Part shown: in pieces, positions 13,801 to 26,021 of the stretch
How positions within the stretch are numbered: position 1 is the stretch's first letter
How the letters are laid out: each line of letters opens with the position of its first letter
Program-made: the position numbers and the translations under genes
Notes under the pieces: model-generated
The model's input: only the letters and a program-made list of their open reading frames with translations
Told to the model about the DNA's origin: nothing
Database searches by the model: none
NCBI GenBank assembly: GCA_030544235.1
Contig: CM060463.1
Location: 35,655,420-35,719,419 of the forward strand
Direction: 5' to 3'
Source: Lepturacanthus savala
Taxonomy: Eukaryota > Chordata > Actinopteri > Scombriformes > Trichiuridae
Length of the DNA: 64,000 nucleotides

Positions 13801-14008
13801 TTGACAACAAAAGACTAAAATATCATATTAGGACTACACTAGCACAATGAGGGTCAGTATTTTGCAGAACGCACATTAACAAAGACAACAACAAGGCTTG
13901 ATACAAAGAAAGCAGCTGATATTTGGGCCGTTATTAAGTTACAATGAGCCTTATAAAAAGAAACAATTATATTGCTTTATTAGAAAAGGAAGCAGCATGG
14001 CCCTGAAA

Positions 14009-14387
14009 TTACTGGTTTATTTGCTGGTGTAGAGGCAGTTGAGTCATCAGGCAATGGTATCGTCTTCCAGTTCCGTGTGGCGATTTAAAGATTGGGCACT
14101 CATCAATGATATGGTCGACAGTTTGTGTTTTCCCACGTTCAAAGAGATCTTTGGCAGATAACTCCGATAATAGTGTCAGTCTTGGCAACTCCAGAGTGAC
14201 CAAGCTTCCCATGGTCCATCACACACAGGATTGCTAGAGGGAGAGTCAATGAATTTGTAGATGCTGAATTACTTGTTCCCAAAGCTGGTAAGAACAACAC
14301 AAAACCTACCAGAGACAAATTAGGCCTCACCACTAATTTACCCTCTGTTGCATAGTGTTTCCATGTGGCAGCAATTACTTTACCTTT

Positions 14388-14432
<45 letters not shown>

Positions 14433-14880
14433 GTGATATAAAATCTTTGTTTTTACAGTTAGGTGTGAAAAGTGGGCTTTTATTTTGGAAGGATGTCTTT
14501 TATTCAGAATTTTTGAACACTGAACTCACTATCTGGGCTAATAAACTGTATTTATTTTATTTTATTTTTTACATTTAATTAAATTTTGAACCTTATATAT
14601 TTTGTTCTCGTATGCTAAAATAGATTTGTTGCCATAGTCATATGCAACCAATATATATAATATGTACAGTATATCTATTATTTAGCCCATTTTAAGTAAT
14701 AAAAACATTCAAAACATGTTTACAATGTCTAAATAATATTTGGCATGCAATAGAGAGTTAATTGTCAGGATTATAATGATTTCTCATAAAATCAGCTTGC
14801 TGTTATTTGTTTCAGGCTTGATATTATATAGAGTTTTAGATAGGATAGCTGCTGTTTTAGGTAATGTTCCTATGAGTCAA
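14009..14880 (-). mobile_element. LINE fragment 1, split by a MITE
   Basis: On the minus strand this reads as the C-terminal end of a non-LTR retrotransposon ORF2, including KTQTVDHIIDECPIF, a motif typical of the region after the reverse transcriptase in I/jockey-like LINEs. The copy is interrupted by MITE copy A (14341-14757). Upstream coding sequence resumes at about 14762-14870, where a frame like AILSKTLYNIKPET can be read. Stops and shifted frames show it is dead. Its paralogue at 15.57-15.9 kb shares the coding stretch and the piece beyond the MITE. Exact clade is not certain. Confidence 0.7.
14341..14757 (+). mobile_element. TTAA MITE, copy A (piggyBac-like ends)
   Basis: The left end CCCTCTGTTGCATAGTGTT follows TTTA (14337-14340). 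The right end GCAATAGAGAG is followed by TTAA (14758-14761). The subterminal palindrome is decayed (TTCCATGTGGCAGC). A 39-base poly-A run lies at 14391-14429. A decayed second palindrome lies near 14627 (GTTGCCATAGTCATATGCAAC). It is inserted in LINE fragment 1; fragment 2 shows the site without it. Length 417 bp, no coding capacity. Confidence 0.85.
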
Positions 14881-15559
14881 GGTTTTAAAGTAGTTATGAA
14901 CAGATAAACAGGCTGGAGTCATGACTTTGGTTGCATATGACCCAGAATTTAACCTGCCAGGCTGGGCAGGGGTTTTAAACAGTGTGTCAGTAGAGGCATA
15001 ACTTTGTTCTGTTCCCTCATTTCAAAAAGAAAACTTCCACCATTAATTAATTTTGCACATATTTGGAATGGGAAAGCAGGACTTCTATAGATTCCTACAA
15101 GTCAGAGACAGTATACAATAATACAGTATAAAAATACAAATTGAGGAGGAGAAGGAATCATTTCATGATGCATATCAAAGAAAAGATGGTCTCAAGAATA
15201 TAGTAATAGATTAACCAGTAAATATATGTTAACAATAGTATGTTAATTGGTACTTACCACTGGCAATAAGTAGGTGAATGCAGAGAAACTACAACTGAAG
15301 TACTAGTTACATGGTATGAATATTTTAACACTATGGAAAGAAACATGGCTTCCTTTTACAGAACAGTTTCAGTTTATTTGTAATTTGTCAAGATTTACTT
15401 AGTAATAATACAGAACGTACATGTTACAAGTTTGTGTTTTTTGTGTCAGAAAGGGAAACTTTCCATTACCATTTATTTACCATGTAAATCTAGGATTAGT
15501 TTCTAGTCTATTTACCTACTTACCACCAGTGGTAATTACCCAATGACACCATATACTTA

Positions 15560-15905
15560 TGGACACTCATCGATGATTTGGTCAACAGTTTGTATTTTCA
15601 AGTGTTCCCAGACATCTTTAGTGGATATCTCTGATAATAGTGTCGGTCTTGGAAACTCCAGAGCGGCAGAAGCTTCCCACGGTCGATCACACACAGGATT
15701 GCTAGAGGGAGAGTCAATGAATTTGTGGCTGTAGAAGTGCTTTTTCCCATAGCTGGTAAGAACATCACATACTGAACACCTGAGACAAATTAGGGTTCAC
15801 CACTAAGTGTTAGGGTTACGATGATTTCTCATAAGATTAACTTGCTGTTATATGTTTCGGGCTTGGCATTATACAGAGTTTTAGGTAGAATAGCTGATGT
15901 TATAA
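15560..15905 (-). mobile_element. LINE fragment 2 (paralogue without the MITE)
   Basis: Same family and orientation as the fragment at 14.0-14.9 kb. Shared stretches include CACACACAGGATTGCTAG, GGGAGAGTCAATGAATTTGT and GATTTCTCATAA. On the minus strand a frame reads SAILPKTLYNAKPETYNSK before a stop, and later IQTVDQIIDECP. It is a dead C-terminal ORF2 remnant. Sequence runs directly from CACCACTAAG to GGGTTACGATGATTTCTC where copy 1 has 417 bp of MITE. Confidence 0.7.
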
Positions 15906-15936
15906 ACTGAGATTTCTGTCATGTGTGCTGGTACAT

Positions 15937-16401
15937 GGGTCAATGACAACACTGCCATGTGGTGTAACCCCCAAAAAAACTTGGTACCAACAAATCACTG
16001 CATTGGAAAACATAAAATCTTAGTCACCAAATCCAATAATAATTTGAAATACCTTATTCCATTGGCATATACAGTAGTTTAGCATATTTCTGTCTTTTTC
16101 CTGATACGGGTCAATGTGGTCTTTTCTTTAAGAAAACAATACTAACAATTTATTAAATATATATAAAAAATAAACACACAAAAATAAACACACGTTACAA
16201 CAAGTTTTATATTCTAGGTGGATTATATATTTAAAACATTCTTTTTCAATTACACCATCTGACATTTTGTGACAAAAATCATACAAAATTATGATTTTGT
16301 AAAAATAAAAGAGATACAAATATACACTATGAGAGACCTGATGAATGCTTCCTATTCATTTTTACTTTCTCATCTTGCCAAACATTATTTGTCACTGACC
16401 C
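15937..16401. mobile_element. Inverted-repeat element, GGGTCARTGAC ends, copy a
   Basis: Starts GGGTCAATGACAAC and ends GTCACTGACCC, inverted over about 11 bases. ACAT flanks both sides (15933-15936 and 16402-16405), a possible 4-bp target duplication. Its right half (GACATTTTGTGACAAAAATC ... GAGAGACCTGATGAATGCTT) matches copy b at 18.7-19.0 kb; its left half matches 25.85-26.0 kb. No transposase frame seen. Superfamily not known to me. Confidence 0.65.
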
Positions 16402-18711
16402 ACATGTGTTATGTAGAATTTCAGGTAGTATGTAGTGTTGTACAGAATGAATTTTAGGTAACATGTTTTCTTACTTTTGTACTAATAATTAACTTGCATG
16501 GTTATGATGATTTGATTTTACAATATCTTCTACATGGTAAGAGACAACAGATGGAAATTATCCTGGTGGCTAAATCTGTCATATTTATTTGATTCTACAT
16601 CTCACAATCATATACATCTTAAAAGTATACTGAAATAGTTATGTTTTTCTTTCCTAAGCTAAGAAAAAAAACAGGATGAGGTTGACTAAAACAACAAAAA
16701 TGAACATTTGACACAGGACTAAGACTATGACTAAATACAAAATAGCTGACAAATTCAACACTAGTGTATGTTACTTGATATGCAAATCAGTAAATTGAAA
16801 AAATGAGGATGAGGATTCAGCTCCAATAATGTATTTTGTCAAAGTCAGAATAACATATGAGTGTGTAATGCAGGCTGCATGGCAGCATGTTATTAAGTGG
16901 CTGTATATGTTGAGTTGTGCATGTTAAATGTGGGGGTGATGGTAAAATGAAGTGGAATGAGTAATGCTGTCCTCTGCCTCAATAACTCACATTGCAGCAG
17001 CACGTTATTGCTGAGTGGGACTTGTCATTAGTTATCAGCAACTCTCGCTGTACAATGTGCAGTTCATATATGGAGATGTGTGTAACTTTCTCCTCCAGAT
17101 AACTGCTGCTTATTTGATAACAAAAAATGTCTGGTTATAAAAATGCTTGGATGGTATTACTGATGGGAGAGATCAACGTTAAAATAATAATAGAACTGTT
17201 ACAGTAATAATTACTGGCTACCAGCTCATTGACAAACATCTAGAGAAATGTTTTCATTTTACTATCTATCTAATGATGGCGTCTTGTCAGCCAAGCCTAT
17301 GTCCGACAACATTATTGCCATTTTCTCTTTTTTTTTTATACACAGATGGGTTTTGGCTCACAAGGGCAGATAGGATTGAAAACAGATGGTCTTAAAAGAC
17401 ATCATGGCCACTGTGGGCATAACAAGTCTGCATATGTTTGCAGTTTCTTTTCCTCTATCTTTTTTTTCTCCTTTATCCTCCAGATTACTGGAGACACCAT
17501 CTGCATCTGCTGGTTGATAGATATATGGGTAGTGTTATACGAGGCATAAATCATAAAAGAGGCTTGTGAATACACCACAGAATGCTGCATTTGGCAGAAT
17601 GCTAAAATAGACGAAAGGTTTTTGTTTTCTTCATAAACTTTATGAGTGAGTTTATTGTGATAAAGCATATTCTGTCTTCATGCCGAGGGAAAATGCATCA
17701 CTGGAACTGTCCTCTGACATAAATTGGTCCAAAGCAGGAATTCACAAAGGGATTACTGTGCAGGACAAATTTAAAAAGGGTAAAGCAACATCCTGCCGCA
17801 TGATTGATTCAACCTACAACAGCAATGGATTCAAGTGCCTGAGCAGTTTCCTGCATGGAAGAGAAATTCTGGGAATTTTGTTAAATGTTTTCTTCCAATT
17901 TTATTCATGACAGTATGCACTTTAAAAAAGGACATGATGTAGCATTAATGTATTTCAATCAAATGTTCAATGTTTCCTTTTTCAGGCACCCCAAATATGT
18001 ATTCTGGTTGGGTCTAAACATTTGTTGCAGCACAGGGCTCATTTCATGCTTAAATACAAATTTCTAATCCTTAATGTGGCATGGGCCATTTTTCTCTATT
18101 TTAATAAGACATGCTTGAGTTAAATTGAGGAAGCAGACAGTGGCTCATGTTATTTACTCCTAATGCTCGTTTCCAGGGTGACTTTGTCTTTTCATTCAGA
18201 TGAGCTAAATACTGGGGAACAAAAAAATTCTAATTTAATATTAAAAGCTTTTTTTTTTCTCAATTCATTATACACAACTAATCTCATGTTTCACAGCTTT
18301 ATATTTTTGTCTTGATGTGTCTACAGACAAGATTTGATTGAACGCAATACCTTTATTGACTCTAAACATAGTAAACATATTTCCTGGCTTAAATATATCA
18401 CTCAGGGGCTGTTTCGACACAGCATTAATTAAGCACAAAAACACTGTTAATATCTGTGCCTGCAGTGCTCTGCCCCCAGTGTCTTATGTTATTTTGTATT
18501 TCAAACAACACATCTTTAATGAAGGTAAACAGATTATTATTAGTTTTGCTATTTGGTGCATGCTGCATCTACAAAATTTGAATGTAAAACCTTCCACTTC
18601 AATAATATTGACCTGATGATTCAAAAAATTCGAATTAACAGCAGTGGCAGTGAGTCAAAGGTGTCCTCGCTTTACAATGAGCCAAATCCCCCCAAAATAC
18701 AATTATTACTA

Positions 18712-18971
18712 GGGTCAGTGACAATTTTTTTTCAAAAAAAAAAAGGATTATATATTCATCCTTTTCCGATTATACCATTAGACATTTTGTGCCAAAACAT
18801 TGCACAAAATCATGGTTTTTATTTGAAAAAAATGATAGAAATGGACTTTCAAATAACAAGAAACGTGAACACAAAATGTACATTTTGAGAGACCTGATGA
18901 ATGCTTCTTTAAACTGAATTTTACAATTTTTTTGTACTTTCTTTGCTGCCAAACATTATTTCTCACTGATC
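18712..18971. mobile_element. Inverted-repeat element, GGGTCARTGAC ends, copy b
   Basis: Starts GGGTCAGTGACAATTTT and ends TCACTGATCC. It shares GACATTTTGTGNCAAAA, GAGAGACCTGATGAATGCTT and CCAAACATTATTT with copy a. It is 260 bp against 465 bp for copy a, missing the left-interior part. Confidence 0.65.
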
Positions 18972-19930
18972 CAAATACATAGTTAAAATGCACTCGTCAA
19001 CCTCAAGTCATTGAGTTATGTTGTTTTGAGATAACATAGCATCTATCTGCTGCACTTCAGTTAGCACAAGGATGATTAGGGAACAGTAAATATAGCTGAT
19101 GCAAACAACAGCACGCTGATTGGACATGGAGACAAAAAAATCCATCTTACCTCGACTTAAACAAAAGGTCAAGCGGGAGAAAAGTGCAGGAAATTATATA
19201 TAATATGTCAATTAGCAGGGACATCATGCACTCACAGCAGAAGCCAATTAGTTGCAGGCGCACTATTGAATCTGTGATAAGTCAACGTGTAATTCCCTCA
19301 AACATGCATGATCGTACAATTTATTTCACCTCTAAAGCTGGTGAGGATTCTGAAGGACTTGTCTGGCCTATTTAAGGTTCCGTGTTAAAGCAAGCTCTTC
19401 TCTTTCATACTGACATCTTTGATGGAACTGAAATGGATTCACCTTTTCTACTGGCTTTGGCTCACGAGATAACCTGGCCCCGTGGTGCAGGGGATACTCA
19501 GTGACCGATAAAAGCATGGGAAACCATGTCCCCAGGTGCCAGAAGTGTATGTCGTTGCCTTGCATCATTCTGGGTGCTGAGATGGACACAAAACACCAAC
19601 CCCTCGTGACCCTCCTCTGTGGGAGGCGTCTTGACAGAAAAGACTAATCAGACAAGACTTGGGAGAAAAGGCTGTCCATTTGATCTCTGTCCTTTTTCTT
19701 CCTGGGCACATTCTCCTCGCAACGATCCATCAGCTGGACCCTAATGACGAGCACCACACACACGTGTCAGCGGTGTACAAAAGCACATCATGAAGGTAGA
19801 GTATCCTTCACTCGTTCGGCCTCTCGGCTCTTTTGTTCTCACTGAACACTTCTGTCACCGCTACAATCCACAGTCCGAGGAGGGGCATTCATTAGCGGAA
19901 AGCAAACTAGTCTTTAGAGTCGCCAAGCAC

Positions 19931-20630
19931 AATGGTTTCCAATTAGAGTAAATAAGCTTGGGAAAAACAACGTCAGCATGTCAAGGTATAAATGTTGACT
20001 TGCTTGTAGCAATTAATTAAACATTAAACCACAACCTTGCCAGGGAAAAAAGAGTGGTAGTGCCAACAGAAACTTGTTATCACCTGGGGAATAAAGCAAT
20101 GTAAGGCCTGTTTAAAGGGGGTTTTTGGTCATCTGGTGAGGACATAGGGATTTCAAGGCCAACAATTGTTTCCAATTACAGTAAATAACCTTGGGAAAAA
20201 AACACTTAAGCATGTCAAGGCATAGAGGTTGATTTACTTGTCGGAATTAAAACATTAAACAACAACCTTGCCAGCGAAAAGAGTGGTAGTGGCAATGGAG
20301 CCTTAGTATCATCTGAGGACTATAGCAATACACAGTTAGATATGTTTAAAGGAGGTTTTTGGTCATCTGGTGAGGACATAGGGTTTTCAAGGCCAACAAT
20401 GGTTTCCAATTTGAGTAAATAAGCTTGGGAAAAACAACATGAGCATGTCAAGGCATAGACATTTACTTGCTTGTAGGAATTAAAATATGAAACCACAACC
20501 TTGCCAGAGAAAAAGAGTGGGAGAGCCAACGGAACCTTATTATCATCTGGGGACAAAAGCGATAAAAGGCATGTTTAAAGGAGGTTTTTGGTCATCTGGT
20601 GAGGACATGGGGATTTCAAGGCCAACACAA
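19931..20630 (+). repeat. Three-unit tandem repeat, period about 233 bp
   Basis: Three consecutive units begin AATGGTTTCCAATT or AATTGTTTCCAATT at 19931, 20164 and 20398, spaced 233 and 234 bp. Each carries CATGTCAAGG, CCACAACCTTGCCAG or a close variant, GAGTGGTAGTG-like, and GGTTTTTGGTCATCTGGTG stretches. The third unit ends at GGCCAACACAATG. Units look highly similar. No coding frame is kept across units. Confidence 0.93.
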
Positions 20631-21114
20631 TGAAGCGGTTCTAGCTAATGAAGCAGCAGACAATAGCAGCTCAACAAAGAGTCATCCAGATACAGCAGGA
20701 CCATATCTCTCTTTTTTCTTTCTTCTTCCTCCTCCCCCCCATACACAACTCTCCTATCATTAGTTTTTTGTTTTTTTTTTTCCATGTGATGTGCACATTG
20801 CTTCAAGTCTGCTGCGAGCAAGAGCTGTCAAGCACACGTGGAGAAAAAAATAGTTTCCTTACTGGGAGAAATCAGAGTTCTGCTGCTAAAACCAATAGAA
20901 GACACCAGAGGCAACATGTTTTCCTTTATCACACAAGTTAAGTCGACTGTGGCTCAGTTTTTTTTTTTTTTTTTTTATTACCCTGGATATATTTGGATTT
21001 CAATTTTATTGTTATGATTAAAACTATTATTGTGCTGTACATTGGCATTTGTCATGGGCAGCAATGTAAAACTGTCTGACTATATAAAACATAACAAATA
21101 TAAAACTAATGACT

Positions 21115-21447
21115 ATTTAAATACTCAATTAATCTATTGATTATTTTAATTATTTGGTTTTAATATTATTTGGTGGTTTGGTTCATAAAGTCATGTAAAA
21201 TAATGATCAGTGTTTCCCAAAGCTGGAGATTCAACCTAAAATGTCTTTTTTTGTCCAGACCAACAGTCCACAACCCAAAGATCATCAGTTTACTATTAAA
21301 GAGACTAAAGAAACCAGGAAATAATCCGAGAAACAAAAGCTGGAATCAAAGAATTTGGACATTTTCTTCTTAAAAAATGACTCTAATTGATTATCAAAAT
21401 AGTGTATGTAATAGTTGACAACTAATCAATCAATCGTTACAGCTCTA
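21115..21447 (+). repeat. hAT-like MITE, first copy
   Basis: Contains CATCAGTTTACTATTAAAGA, GAAACCAGGAAATAAT, AGCTGGAATCAAAGAATTT, TTGATTATCAAAATAGT and the end CAATCGTTACAGCTCT, hallmarks of a common teleost non-autonomous repeat (full form CAGGGCTGCAAC...GTTGCAGCTCT). Confidence 0.75.
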
Positions 21448-21584
21448 CCTGTGACTATAGAAGAAAATAGAGATATCCCTCAAAAGGCAAAAACATGTAA
21501 TTGTGTATTATTACTATTCACGTCATTGAGCCGTCAGTGTCAAAGACCTCTACAAAAAAACACATGACATTTTTGACTATACAT

Positions 21585-21757
21585 GACATCAGTTTACTAT
21601 TATAGAAGACTAAAGACACCAGAAAATAATCAGAGAAGAGAAGCTGGAACCAGAGAATTTGAACCTGTTTTTTTTTTTTTTTTTTTTTTTTTAATGGCTC
21701 AAATAAATGAATCGATTATCAAAATAATTGGCCATCAATTGTAATCATTGCAGCTCT
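21585..21757 (+). repeat. hAT-like MITE, second copy
   Basis: A right-end fragment of the same family as the copy at 21.1 kb (CATCAGTTTACTATTATAGA, GAAGCTGGAACCAGAGAATT, end CATTGCAGCTCT), with a long poly-T run at about 21668-21692. Confidence 0.75.
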
Positions 21758-24257
21758 TGATGAGTGGCTGGCACCTTGCATGGCAGCCACGACCAACAGT
21801 GTATGAATGAATGAAGAAACATTCGTAGTGTGAAGTACTTTGAGTGTTTGAATAGATTAAAAAGACACTATACAAATACAGTCCATTTGGCTTCCATTTA
21901 GCATTTAACTGGCGTGTCCCTTTAGCAGACAAAGTTAACTGTATGATAGAGGTATTAGAAAATCCTTTATGCAGAGACGTGACTCATAACATTTTTCATA
22001 TGGTTGAGTTGTTGAGAAAATAATGTCTTCTGTTGACAGCTCATAGAGCTGACTGCAGTGGGGTAGAAAAAAAAAAGGCAAAGAGGGCGTGGGGGGGGGC
22101 TTTCAGTGGTGCGCCGTTTTTCCAGCATTACAGATTTGTGACCTTTGTCAGCAGAAGGAGAAGTGTTTTGTTTTGTTACCAGGCTATGAAAGCAAAGAAA
22201 ATAACTCGTCCCCTACAGCTACTGTGGGTTTTCTGTAATAGAGGCTCTGTATTCTTTTTGCCAAACACACAACTTAGGTTTGATGAGCAAATCTGAAACA
22301 AAGAAAAGAGCTGTGGGGATATCAGCTTTGTGGAAGTGCCCACACAGTCACCTAGTTTTTTGTGAGCACGGGAAGCTCATTCAACTCAGCAGTTGTGCTC
22401 TGCATATGGACCGCCTGGATGAAAACAGACTTGTCAACACATTTCCAAAGAACATAAATATGCGGCTGCCGAAAGGAGATTTGCAGAAGAGGCGGCGGGG
22501 TGTTGAGCCTGCGTTTAAGCCACATTGATGGATCCAATCAGATGTTTTTATCTTTCAGAAGTGCCCTGGTGGAGATGTTTGCAAAGGGCTGCTGGCGTCA
22601 GAGCACTCAATCAATGCATCACAGCTGCCGTACAATTGAGTGTATCTCGCTGTCACTGTTCTCAACTCAATTTATCAGCAAGTTCGTTTGAGCGGTACAT
22701 TCACGCGTGTGTTACTGATACTGGAGAAAATGGCTTGCCTCAGAGATATCTTAACAGCTTTTCAAAAGATGCATAAAGAAACACTTTGACAGATTTATCT
22801 AATGCCATAAATTCTAACTGGTTTTTATGTATCCTTCCCTTTTATGTGCCCATTTGAACGGTGTAATTGAACCAGTAAACAACAAGACATTTTAAATACC
22901 TGATCTGCACTGGCAAGACACCCTGCTGCATGTGAATCAAGTTGTCACCAAGTAATTTTAAATCAAAATGATGCATTTGGGTGAAGGTGTGATATACACT
23001 TTATGTGTTTAAATACACTTTATGCACACATATATTGTCCAACAAACCAGACTGTGGAGCAATGCTGAAAATTAGCAAAAATCCACTGCATAGTTGCAGG
23101 AAATCTGTCTAATGTGGAGCCAGGTCCAAAGTCTATAGGGCTTTTCACATGTTGTAGAATATTCTTAGCCAAGGGCTGTAAGATTTACGCTACATCTCTT
23201 CAAGCCCTGGGTTAAATTTCTGTTGGAACAAACGACTCATCTCTACATTCTAGAAATGGAGACTCAAAACTCACTGACATCACACATGCAATATGAGTGA
23301 TGTCCAAAAACACATCTGTAATTTTAGTGCTGTCAAAAAGACAGAATCAAAATGTGTAGCCAAGCATGCAAGCATAAAGAATGTGTCTTAGGATGTGATG
23401 CCGCAAGCACAATAGAATCAAAAGCATTTAATTAGTAATGTAGTGTTTAATTTAAATGTTTAAAAGTTGAAAAAATAATGTCATAATAATTTAGAAATGA
23501 GATATGAAACTTGAAATGGCATACTCTAGTACTATAAAAAAAAAAATAAAAAAAAAAAGAATTAAACAGAGATCTCCAAGATTAAGAGAAAAGGCAACTG
23601 GAAGGGAAACAGCTATTACTGTCTTCTTAAGTGTAAAACAAAGGAGATGCTGTTTTTGTGCCAAGTAGATGTGTGGTATTACCAGAGGTCCATTCTGATC
23701 ATGATGCAGAATGGATCAAATGCTTCATGATATTGAAAGCAACATTTGGTTGTCTCGTCAATAAACTGACTCCATACTACATACATACAAAGACACAAGT
23801 CTTCACCAGGCTGTCGTGGTCACTGCAGAGTCAACCCTAACTTTATGGTGCTTAACTTTGTGGCATTTAGCTGAAAATAAAACCATCAGGCAGCTGTTTA
23901 GTGTGAGCATATCCAGTGACAGCTACTGTACAACAAGTACATTTACATTAACATGTTTGTCAGGAGTAGATCCACTTATCCAGAGCGGCTAAGTTAAGTG
24001 CATCTAAAGAAGTAGCAGGTAGATGCTGTGCAAATGGAAAATCATAAAATCAGTCCCTGAAACAGATTTTGAGTTATATACCTTTGTCACTTTCCTAGTC
24101 AGTTACATTACCAAACCAAATGGTTATTGAGTGATTGACTGTCTTGAACCATGACATTGAGAAAAGGCAACAGGAACAGGAAGGGATTTGTCCAAGGTCG
24201 AGTAGGTCTTGTGTCTACAAATAAGGCCAGATAGGAAGGTCATGCCCCCAAACCCAT

Positions 24258-24664
24258 GTGAAATGTGAGAAACCACTACTGGGAGACAGCAGCTACCCTC
24301 TGCCTCCCTGCTTGATGAAGACTTTCAGGGATAATGAGCAACTCAGAAAAACAGAGAGTTTCCAGCTCTCACCTCAGCCGGGCACAGAGGACGGTGGTGC
24401 TGGTGGTGGTGGGAAATGCCTTGGGGAGACTAAAGGGTAGATGCAGGATACTAATGAAGAGAAATGACGCCAGCTTGGAGAAACTTGAAAACATTGCCCT
24501 GCTGTACGCGCCACAGCTCGCGTGAGTCATCAGGAGAGGCCGATGATGAACTACCGCTGAGAGAGGATCCGGTCCAGGATCCAGATCACCACCTTGAGAT
24601 CCCAAATGAGGATGCCTCACTAGTGCACAATGGCCTTGTTCAGCAATTTGCAGCTGCCAGATAG
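24258..24664 (+). pseudogene. PIF/Harbinger (HARBI1-like) transposase, C-terminal remnant
   Basis: Three successive plus-strand frames together spell the end of a HARBI1-like DDE nuclease. The frame at 24258-24440 has EKPLLGDSSYPLPPCLM, matching the conserved GDSGYP block with its catalytic Asp region. After a frameshift the 24334-24525 frame has NALGRLKGRCRILMKRNDAS, matching the AFGRLKGRWRxLLKR block that carries the last acidic region, then IALLYAPQLA. After another shift the 24464-24664 frame gives an acidic tail, DDELPLREDPVQDPDHHLE ... GLVQQFAAAR, ending at a stop. Only about a third of the usual 350 residues is visible and at least two frameshifts break it, so it is dead. This family moves DNA with 3-bp TWA target duplications; I did not locate its terminal repeats. 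Confidence 0.82.
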
Positions 24665-24936
24665 ACTGGGGCTTACACACACTCTCCCAATACATCTTAG
24701 TTTTCTGCCTTCAACGAGTGATGAATTATTGAAATCTATGATTGAATCTATTGAATAAACATATCCTTCTTATTATCTGATCTTTTTCTTTTTAATGGAC
24801 ATTCACAAAACCACCTGCAACACTAAAATGTCATAGACAGATTGTTTAGGGAGAGAAATCTCAAGTGAGTTGCACAGATCTGACCTGACAATGTATTAAG
24901 AACAGCTTTTGATAAAAAAGAAAGTGTTGAGCTCAA

Positions 24937-25516
24937 CCCTCTATTGCATAGTGTTGCTATATGGCAAAAAAAAAAAAAAAAAAAAAAAAAACTTTGTTTT
25001 CCTTTTTTTACAGCTGTGATATAAAATGTATGTTTTTACAGTTAGGCATGAAAGGGGACATACAATTTATGAGGAAACAATATAAGTTTTATTAGTTATA
25101 TTATTTTTGCCCATGGACATTTCACATTTGAGCATCATGGTCTCACAACAGAAGGTTGCCATTTATTCAGAATTTTGGAAAATTTTCACAAATTAAAAGT
25201 TGAACTCACTATCTGGGGTAAGTATACTTATTTTTCATGTATTCATTTTTTTGTTTTATATTTAATTCGATTTTGAATTTTTTTTAATATAATTTTTTTA
25301 TATAATATAATATGCTAAAATCGATTTATTGCCATATGGCAACAAAATGTAAACATGGAAAATTCCTAGTTTATACAACCTAATGGAGTCCCTTTAACTT
25401 ACATAGCATGAAACTATCCTGAGCCTATGTTTACAACTTGTTCTTATATTTCTTAAATATATTTATTATTTAGGCCATTTTTATCATGTTTAAGTAATAT
25501 TTCATGCAATAGAGGG
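24937..25516 (+). mobile_element. TTAA MITE, copy B
   Basis: TCAA (24933-24936), then CCCTCTATTGCATAGTGTTG at the left. The right end GCAATAGAGGG is followed by TTAA (25517-25520). A subterminal palindrome GTTGCTATATGGCAAA lies at 24953-24968 and a second near-perfect one (TTGCCATATGGCAA) at 25329-25342. A poly-A run at 24967-24991 sits at the same relative place as in copy A. 580 bp, non-coding. Confidence 0.9.
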
Positions 25517-25842
25517 TTAAGCAGGAACTGAGTTGTGATGCAACACAGAAGAGGAACTCAGTGGGATTCCTAAAAGCTGCATGTTTTAGTGGCATTCTGG
25601 TACTATGCAGTGGTCTGTCCCATCAACATCAGCCACAGAACACTGAAGAGCTGCATTTCATGGTCTCTTTCCTCCTCTCATTTCCATTCTTCTTCTTTCT
25701 CTCAGCCTCCTGTTCCTCAGGCCACTGCATGAACTCCCTCTTTAAAGTTAGCTGATGTTCAGTAAAGGTTTCCAGACTGTGACCTCAGAAACTCACAGCA
25801 CCCTCTCGCTTTCTGGTGCTGGAGCTGTAGATGTCTATAAGC

Positions 25843-26021
25843 ATAAAACAAATCATTGCATTGCAAAACTTGGTGAAAATGTCTGACAATTAATCCGATA
25901 TTAAGTAGAATTATGTTATTCTATTGGCATATAGTTTAACTCATGTCATGTCTTTTTTCCTGATATGGGATAATTTTCACTTGTAACAAAAGAAGATTAA
26001 CATTTTATTAACCATGGCAGA
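25843..26021. repeat. GGGTCARTGAC-family fragment, copy c
   Basis: Resembles the left interior of copy a (15985-16125): AACAAATCAYTGCATTG, ATTCYATTGGCATATA, TTTTTCCTGATAYGG. MITE copy C appears to have inserted at its TTAA at 26018-26021. The outer ends are missing. Confidence 0.5.

Noticed and set aside
13400..16660. Similarity between about 13415-13475 and 16600-16660 as another repeat family
   Set aside because: Short, AT-rich and imperfect; not enough to exclude chance.
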